Assembly: GCA_937941745.1 (NCBI GenBank)
Contig: CALDGV010000500.1
Span: 1 to 6,932 of the forward strand
DNA length: 6,932 nucleotides
Direction: 5' to 3'
Source: an uncultured Prosthecobacter sp.
GTDB lineage: Bacteria > Verrucomicrobiota > Verrucomicrobiia > Verrucomicrobiales > Verrucomicrobiaceae
The notes beneath the pieces are model-generated. The model made no database searches, was not told where the DNA came from, and worked only from the letters and a program-made list of their open reading frames with translations. The position numbers and the translations under genes were made by a program. Below are positions 1-4,579 of the stretch, piece after piece (position 1 is the stretch's first letter; every line of letters starts with the position of its first letter).

Positions 1-487
1 CCGCCTTGCCATCGAGCGCCAGGCCCCAGGGGCCTTTGCCGTAGTCGTTGATCACCAGCGCAGGCTTCCATTCTTCTTTGCCGGTGGTGGTGGCCTCCCA
101 CTTGTCATTGGTTTCCACGAGCACCTTCTCATTGCCGTTCGGCATCTTGATCTTCAGCCGGGCCACCAGGGCCGCCACGCCGCCCTTGTTCGTGGCATTG
201 ACGATGAGTTCATTGACCTCACCACGCTTGATGTCCTTGCTGATGTCCGCCTTGCTGGCTTCCTGCCAGTCAGGATTGGTGAGCACCTTCTTGCCGTTGA
301 GGATGGCGACCGCGCCGTTGTCGCAGGTCAGTTCCAGGGTGGCGAAGTGGGCGTTGCCGGGGATCTCGAACTTGTGACGGAAGGTGACGGCCTTGTCCTT
401 GTTGCCGTCTTTGGAAAGCCAGATCCACTGCGGGGCGGCTTGCAGGCTGGTGGCGAGGAGGGCGGCGAGGAGGAAGGACAGGCGCAT
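1..487 (-). CDS. Exported protein with N-terminal beta-sandwich (galactose-binding-like) domain, 3' part beyond left edge
   Basis: The frame is open from an ATG at 487-485 to the left edge, giving 162 residues with no stop, so the C-terminus is missing. The first 17-18 residues form a clear Sec signal peptide (MRLSFLLAALLATSLQA, then AP), so the product is exported. The mature protein begins with a QWIW motif at residues 20-23 and continues as an all-beta module to about residue 145, with TCDNG, AILNGKKV and WKPALV segments. This resembles galactose-binding-like jelly-roll domains, and the neighbouring divergent gene carries a recognisably similar copy. In PVC bacteria such a module often precedes a larger heme-binding or enzymatic region, but that part lies outside the window, so no function is assigned. 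No strong ribosome binding site precedes the ATG; AGAGG lies about 16 bases upstream, too far to be typical. Coding is supported by the signal peptide and the domain match. ORFs on the other strand here are shadows. Confidence 0.85.
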   Translation of the reverse strand, partial: MRLSFLLAALLATSLQAAPQWIWLSKDGNKDKAVTFRHKFEIPGNAHFATLELTCDNGAVAILNGKKVLTNPDWQEASKADISKDIKRGEVNELIVNATNKGGVAALVARLKIKMPNGNEKVLVETNDKWEATTTGKEEWKPALVINDYGKGPWGLALDGKA

Positions 488-580
488 GGCGGGAGAAAAC
501 GGGCCTCTTAATACGGATCAGCCGCCGCTTCTTAGCAGGAATGTACCCTTGCCAAGGCACGCAAGATTGAGGTTCGCGCC
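488..580. promoter_or_regulatory. Divergent intergenic spacer with likely back-to-back promoters
   Basis: This 93-base stretch separates two divergently read genes for exported proteins, so promoters for both must lie in it or inside the coding ends. No textbook -35/-10 pair stands out on either strand. On the minus strand a TATTAA (read through about 508-513) is a possible -10 for the left gene. A short inverted repeat, CCTTG-C-CAAGG, at 547-557 could be an operator, but 5-base arms are weak evidence. Confidence 0.35.
569..572 (+). promoter_or_regulatory. Shine-Dalgarno GAGG deciding the start at 581
   Basis: GAGG lies 8 bases before the ATG at 581, which is ideal spacing. The alternative in-frame ATG at 599 has no such motif before it, so the 581 start is preferred even though both starts leave a usable signal peptide. 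Confidence 0.6.
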
Positions 581-3022
581 ATGCGTTATGCTGTCCGCAT
601 GTTTCGTGGCTCCCTTGTCCTCCTTCCCCTGCTCTGCCTCCAGCTTCACGCGGTCGATTTCTCCCACGAGATCGTGCCTTTGCTGAAGAAACACTGCGCC
701 GAATGCCATGCGGGGGACAAGAAGAAGGGCGGCTTCTCCTTCAACACCAAGGCCGACCTGCTGGCGGGCAGCGAAAACGGCCCGGTGATCGCTGCCAAGG
801 ATGCCCTGAAGAGCCGCTTCCTGGAGGTGGTGCTTTCCTCCGACCCGGACGAGCAGATGCCTCCGAAAGGCGACCGGCTCAACGAGGCCGAGACCGCGCT
901 CCTGAAGGCGTGGGTCAGCTCAGGGCTTCCCTGGGAAGAGGGCTTTGCCTTCAAAAAGCCCGCCTACGAGCCGCCGCTGAAGCCCCGCACGCCCGCCCTG
1001 CCTGCGGCCAGCTCGCCGGACCGGACCCACCCGATCGACCGGATCCTGGACGCCTATCTCGCCAAGCATCAGAAAGCCATCCCCGCCTCCGTGGAGGATG
1101 CCACCTTCGCCCGCCGGGCTGCGCTGGACCTCACGGGCCTGCTGCCTGAGGTGGACAAGCTGCAGGCCTTTCTCGCCGACCCTTCGGCAGACAAGCGCAC
1201 CCGCTTCATCGAACAGCTGCTCGCCGATGACATCGCCTACACCGAGCACTGGCTGACCTTTTGGAACGACCTGCTGCGCAATGACTATGGCGGCACGGGC
1301 TTCATCACGGGCGGCCGCAAACAGGTGAGCAAGTGGCTTTACGAATCCCTGGTCACCAACAAGCCCGCCGATCAGCTGACCCGCGAACTGATCGCCCCGG
1401 CGGGGGATGAAAGCCGTGGTTTTATCGACGGCATCAAGTGGCGTGGCGACGTGAGCGCGGGCCAGACGGTGGAGATCCAGTTCGCCCAAAGCGTGGGGCA
1501 GAGCTTTCTCGGCATCAACATGAAGTGCGCCTCCTGCCACGACAGCTTCGTGGACCGCTGGAAGCTGGATGAGGCTTATGGTCTGGCCGCCATCTATTCC
1601 ACACGCCCGCTCGACATCGCCCGCTGCGACAAGCCCACGGGCCGCATTGCCACAGCCTCCTGGCTGTTCCCGGAGCTGGGCCAGGTGGACCCCAAGGCGG
1701 CGCAGCCCGAGCGGCTGAAGCAGCTGGCGGCCCTGCTGACCCATCCGGAGAACGGACGCTTCACCCGCACGCTGGTGAACCGGCTCTGGCACCGCCTGAT
1801 GGGGCGCGGGATCGTGCATCCGCTGGATGCCATGCAGACCGAACCCTGGAGTGCCGACCTGCTGGATCACCTGGCCAGCTACTTCAGCAGCCATGGCTAC
1901 GACCTGAAGAAGGTGCTGGCCCACATCGCCAGCAGCCAGGCTTACCAGAGCCGTGCTGAAGTGGTGGAAAAAGGCGCTGATGACCACGGCTACACCTACA
2001 GCGGCCCGAGAAGCAAGAGGCTGACGGCGGAGCAGTTTGTCGATGCCGTCTGGCACCTGACCGGCACGGCCCCCGCCAAGATGGATGCGCCGGTGATGCG
2101 TGGAAAGCCGGACCCGAAGTCTGCCCGGAACGTGAAGATCAGCGCGCAATGGATCTGGGGAGACACCGCCAAGTCTGGAGCCCCTCCAGCAGGCGATACC
2201 GTGACCTTGAGAAAGACCTTCAAGCTTGATGCCGCCCCGGAAAGCGCGAGCGGCGTCGTCACCGCCGACAACAGCTTCAGTCTTTACGTCAACGGCAGGC
2301 TCGTCAGCCGTGGTGAGAACTGGAGCCAGCTCGAAGCCGTGCCCCTGCATGCCGCGCTGAAGGAAGGCGCGAACGCCATTGTGATCATCGCCAAGAACGC
2401 CGGCAACGGACCCAATGCCGCAGGCGCCTTCTTCGAGTCGCGCATCCGCCTGCAAGGCCAGGCCGAACAAACCTTGCTGACCGATGGCAGCTGGGAATTC
2501 CACACGACATCACCTGCAGGCAAGGAAGGCAGGCTTGGCGCATTGCCCGCGAAGGGATGGAAGCCGGTGACCGTGGTCAAGACCGTGCCAGCCTGGTCGA
2601 AGGTGATTGATCGCGATGCACCAGCCCTGCTTGCGCAGGCTTCCCTGGGCACTCAGCGCCCGGTCCGCGCCAGCCTGATGAAGGGCGATTTCCTGATGCG
2701 CACGCTGGGACGGCCGAACCGCGACCAGATTGTGTCGGAACGCCCCAACGACCTCACCACGCTGGAAGCCATCGACCTTTCCAATGGAGCCATTCTCACC
2801 GACACGCTGGCTCGTGGAGCCCGGAATCTTCTGGCGAAGAAGCAATGGCCGGACCTGCCGGCCTTCACCCGCTGGCTCTACCTCAGCACCCTGTGCCGCG
2901 AGCCGACAGCCGCCGAACTGGCCGAGATCACGCAGGCGCTTGGGACCACTCTGGATGAGCAGAGCATCGCCGACGCCCTTTGGTCCGTGGTCATGCTGCC
3001 GGAATTTCAGCGGGTGCGGTAG
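581..3022 (+). CDS. Exported DUF1549/DUF1553 c-type cytochrome protein with inserted beta-sandwich domain
   Basis: This is an 813-residue exported protein of the PVC-specific cytochrome class. In order it has: a signal peptide (about 1-24, cut after LHA); a Planctomycete cytochrome C domain (about 27-118) with heme motif CAECH at 39-43 and an MPPKG segment at 93-97 whose Met may be the second heme ligand; DUF1549 (about 150-350) with a second CxxCH, CASCH, at 316-320; and DUF1553 from about 385, including NRLW at 400-403 and GPRSKRL. DUF1553 is interrupted at about 519-667 by a beta-sandwich module beginning QWIW at 523-526. The DUF1553 C-terminal part then resumes (LGRPNRDQIV, LTTLEAIDLSNG) and runs to the end. 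The biochemical role of these proteins is not firmly established; they are thought to act in periplasmic redox chemistry, often linked to degradation of complex polysaccharides. They are usually paired with a downstream DUF1501 gene, which is absent here. The start is supported by GAGG at 569-572. Family assignment is secure; function is inference. Confidence 0.95.
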   Translation: MRYAVRMFRGSLVLLPLLCLQLHAVDFSHEIVPLLKKHCAECHAGDKKKGGFSFNTKADLLAGSENGPVIAAKDALKSRFLEVVLSSDPDEQMPPKGDRLNEAETALLKAWVSSGLPWEEGFAFKKPAYEPPLKPRTPALPAASSPDRTHPIDRILDAYLAKHQKAIPASVEDATFARRAALDLTGLLPEVDKLQAFLADPSADKRTRFIEQLLADDIAYTEHWLTFWNDLLRNDYGGTGFITGGRKQVSKWLYESLVTNKPADQLTRELIAPAGDESRGFIDGIKWRGDVSAGQTVEIQFAQSVGQSFLGINMKCASCHDSFVDRWKLDEAYGLAAIYSTRPLDIARCDKPTGRIATASWLFPELGQVDPKAAQPERLKQLAALLTHPENGRFTRTLVNRLWHRLMGRGIVHPLDAMQTEPWSADLLDHLASYFSSHGYDLKKVLAHIASSQAYQSRAEVVEKGADDHGYTYSGPRSKRLTAEQFVDAVWHLTGTAPAKMDAPVMRGKPDPKSARNVKISAQWIWGDTAKSGAPPAGDTVTLRKTFKLDAAPESASGVVTADNSFSLYVNGRLVSRGENWSQLEAVPLHAALKEGANAIVIIAKNAGNGPNAAGAFFESRIRLQGQAEQTLLTDGSWEFHTTSPAGKEGRLGALPAKGWKPVTVVKTVPAWSKVIDRDAPALLAQASLGTQRPVRASLMKGDFLMRTLGRPNRDQIVSERPNDLTTLEAIDLSNGAILTDTLARGARNLLAKKQWPDLPAFTRWLYLSTLCREPTAAELAEITQALGTTLDEQSIADALWSVVMLPEFQRVR

Positions 3023-3036
3023 CCCTGCGGCCCGCA

Positions 3037-3891
3037 TCAGCGCGGAACCACGGCCACGTAGTTTCTCACCGTGCTCCAGCCCGGCTCAGCCACCTCGCTG
3101 CCATCCTCCTGGCGGACATAAAAGGCCGTCGAGCGCCCGCCATCGAAGTTCAGGGCCCGTTCGATCCGAAAGCCGCAAAGCAGGCCCGGAGTGGCCAGAA
3201 TCTCCGCCAACCCTTGCAAGGTCACGTTCCGAGCCACGCCCACAAGCCATCCCGTGCTGCCATCGGTGGCGATGAAGGTGCGGGCGGCGGAACGACGGCC
3301 ATTCAACCCCTCCACCACACGGCCCGCATCCACCAAACGCGGACCGCTTTGCAGCAGATGCTCCACCTCCAAGGTCTGGCCGGGCTCGTGATTCCAAATC
3401 AAGGCGGGCAAACCCTGCCTCACACGCAGCATGCCCGAAACCAGGGAGGTGCGAACCCACTGCCCGCTGGACCTTCCATCGGCGATCATCAGCCCCAGGG
3501 GAGTGAAGTCGGGATGGAAATAGCCGCCATTCACTCCCGCGATGGCATTCACGGATCTCATGGCTTCGAGCAGAGCTCCCGAGCCTGCCCCAGCATCCGG
3601 CTGATCGACCACCCGCAACGTGCAATGCCGGCTGTCGAAGCGCACCTGACAAACCTCCACCTCCCCCTCCCTGCCTGAAACCGTGCAGCGGCTCCAGGAT
3701 GCCAGGTGTGAAAGATTCTGCACCTGCTGACGCTGCATTCGCCAGCCAGTGTCCCAAGAGGTCTGCGGCTGAAACGGCGGCGCGAGATCCGCGGAAGGTT
3801 CCGACGGCGGAGGCAAGGCCGGACGAATCGCCGGAGGCTGGGCGCAGGACACGAGCCCGAGGACCAGGATGAATCCGAGGAAGCGTTGCAT
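3037..3891 (-). CDS. Phosphodiester glycosidase (NAGPA-like) family lipoprotein
   Basis: This 284-residue protein has a lipoprotein signal: a hydrophobic stretch followed by the lipobox LVSC, with the lipidated Cys at residue 16 and Ala at +2, which favours the outer membrane. A Pro-rich linker (about 17-45) follows. The rest (about 75-284) is a phosphodiester glycosidase domain of the NAGPA type (Pfam PF09992, named after the mammalian uncovering enzyme N-acetylglucosamine-1-phosphodiester alpha-N-acetylglucosaminidase). Its hallmarks are VNGGYFHPDF at 120-129, SGPRLV at 182-187, RTFIATD at 204-210 and LNFDGGRST at 247-255. Bacterial members are thought to cleave or bind sugar-phosphodiester or exopolysaccharide substrates in the envelope; the substrate here is unknown. 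The gene starts one base after the rdgB stop, so it is probably the second gene of a two-gene operon and translationally coupled. It converges with the cytochrome gene, with 14 bases between the stops. Confidence 0.9.
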   Translation of the reverse strand: MQRFLGFILVLGLVSCAQPPAIRPALPPPSEPSADLAPPFQPQTSWDTGWRMQRQQVQNLSHLASWSRCTVSGREGEVEVCQVRFDSRHCTLRVVDQPDAGAGSGALLEAMRSVNAIAGVNGGYFHPDFTPLGLMIADGRSSGQWVRTSLVSGMLRVRQGLPALIWNHEPGQTLEVEHLLQSGPRLVDAGRVVEGLNGRRSAARTFIATDGSTGWLVGVARNVTLQGLAEILATPGLLCGFRIERALNFDGGRSTAFYVRQEDGSEVAEPGWSTVRNYVAVVPR

Positions 3892-3895
3892 CTCA
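3889..3895 (-). promoter_or_regulatory. Stop-start coupling junction between rdgB and the lipoprotein gene
   Basis: Read on the minus strand the junction is TGA-G-ATG: the rdgB stop at 3895-3893, one base, then the ATG at 3891-3889. No good Shine-Dalgarno lies just upstream, so the lipoprotein start probably depends on ribosomes terminating on rdgB. The sequence shows the spacing; coupling is inferred. Confidence 0.6.
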
Positions 3896-4489
3896 GGTCA
3901 AATTCGCGGCCATCCAGGCTTTCAAAAGCCCCAGGGCCCTGGCGCGATGACTGAGCTGGTTTTTCACCTCCGCAGGCAGGACTCCAAAGGTGTCGGCAAA
4001 GCCGTCTGGCTGAAACAGCGGATCATAACCAAAACCGCCTGCGCCCTGCTCCTCCAGCCGCAACGTGCCTTCGACCGTGCCGTGGGTGACATGCAAGGTC
4101 CGTCCGTCTCGGGCAACGGCCAGACAGCAGCGAAAACGGCCCGTGAACCCTTCTGGAGCCAGCCTGCCCAGCTCCTCCTTGAGCTTGCGGCGATTGTCCG
4201 CATCGGTGGCTTCCACACCTGCATAGCGAGCGGAATACACGCCGGGCTCGCCACCAAGCGCATCGACCTCCAAGCCCGAGTCATCAGCGATCACAAAGCA
4301 TCCTGGAAGCGCTGCGCTGGCCGCTTCCGCCTTCAGGATCGCATTCGCTTCAAAAGTGGTGCCCGTCTCCTCCGGAAGCTGCACCTCGGGAAAATCACGC
4401 AGCCCCTGCACCTGCCAGGGCTCCCCCAGCATGGCGGCGACTTCCTGGACTTTATGAGCGTTCGAGGTGGCAAAAATCAGCGTGGGCAT
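3893..4489 (-). CDS. rdgB: XTP/dITP diphosphatase (RdgB/HAM1 family)
   Basis: This cytoplasmic pyrophosphatase hydrolyses dITP, XTP and ITP to the monophosphates plus pyrophosphate, keeping deaminated purines out of DNA and RNA. The protein is 198 residues from the ATG at 4489, matching the usual size of about 197. Family motifs are all present: ATSNAHKVQEV at 7-17 (the nucleotide-binding SNxxK), ETGTTFEANAILKA at 41-54, IADDSGLEVDALGG at 67-80 with the catalytic Asp at 70, PGVYSARYAG at 82-91, GGFGYDP at 151-157 and the C-terminal LSHRARAL at 179-186. The frame extends upstream to a TTG at 4534, adding 15 residues. An AGGA about nine bases before that TTG makes it possible, but family N-termini begin at MPTLIFATSN, so 4489 is preferred. 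The gene is divergent from the exonuclease-ligase gene and lies directly upstream of the lipoprotein gene. Confidence 0.96.
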   Translation of the reverse strand: MPTLIFATSNAHKVQEVAAMLGEPWQVQGLRDFPEVQLPEETGTTFEANAILKAEAASAALPGCFVIADDSGLEVDALGGEPGVYSARYAGVEATDADNRRKLKEELGRLAPEGFTGRFRCCLAVARDGRTLHVTHGTVEGTLRLEEQGAGGFGYDPLFQPDGFADTFGVLPAEVKNQLSHRARALGLLKAWMAANLT

Positions 4490-4579
4490 GAGAGAGCCAG
4501 AGTAGGAGTAGAACTTCCCGACGCTCAAATCCAAAACTCAGATTCCTGCCCTGCCCCAGCGGCTCGTATTCTCTCCTCC
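4490..4579. promoter_or_regulatory. Divergent spacer between rdgB and the exonuclease-ligase gene
   Basis: Ninety bases separate two divergent starts. Promoters for both genes are expected here, but none is convincing. For rdgB, TTGAGC (minus strand, 4528-4523) with TACTCT (4504-4499) at 18-base spacing is a weak candidate. For the right-hand gene, TATTCT at 4567-4572 would give a nearly leaderless transcript and has no good -35. Neither start has a clear Shine-Dalgarno sequence. No obvious LexA-type or other long palindrome was seen. Confidence 0.3.

Noticed and set aside
599..601. Alternative ATG start for the cytochrome protein
   Set aside because: It would leave a workable signal peptide, but there is no ribosome site before it, whereas GAGG is well placed for the ATG at 581.
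48..686. Plus-strand open frames at 48-377 and 384-686
   Set aside because: They lie opposite the left-edge gene and across the divergent spacer, in frames without domain support; the minus-strand frame has a signal peptide and a recognisable beta-sandwich.
920..2503. Long 527-codon open frame on the minus strand inside the cytochrome gene
   Set aside because: It lies wholly opposite a gene with signal peptide, heme motifs and family domains. The product has no recognisable motif, and long antisense frames are common in GC-rich genes.
3015..3036. Possible hairpin TGCGG...CCGCA between the convergent stops as a terminator
   Set aside because: The stem is only 5 bases with a 12-base loop, and no T-run follows on either strand.
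2980..3678. 232-codon plus-strand open frame across the end of the cytochrome gene and the lipoprotein gene
   Set aside because: It is antisense to the clear NAGPA-domain gene and shows no domain or signal of its own.
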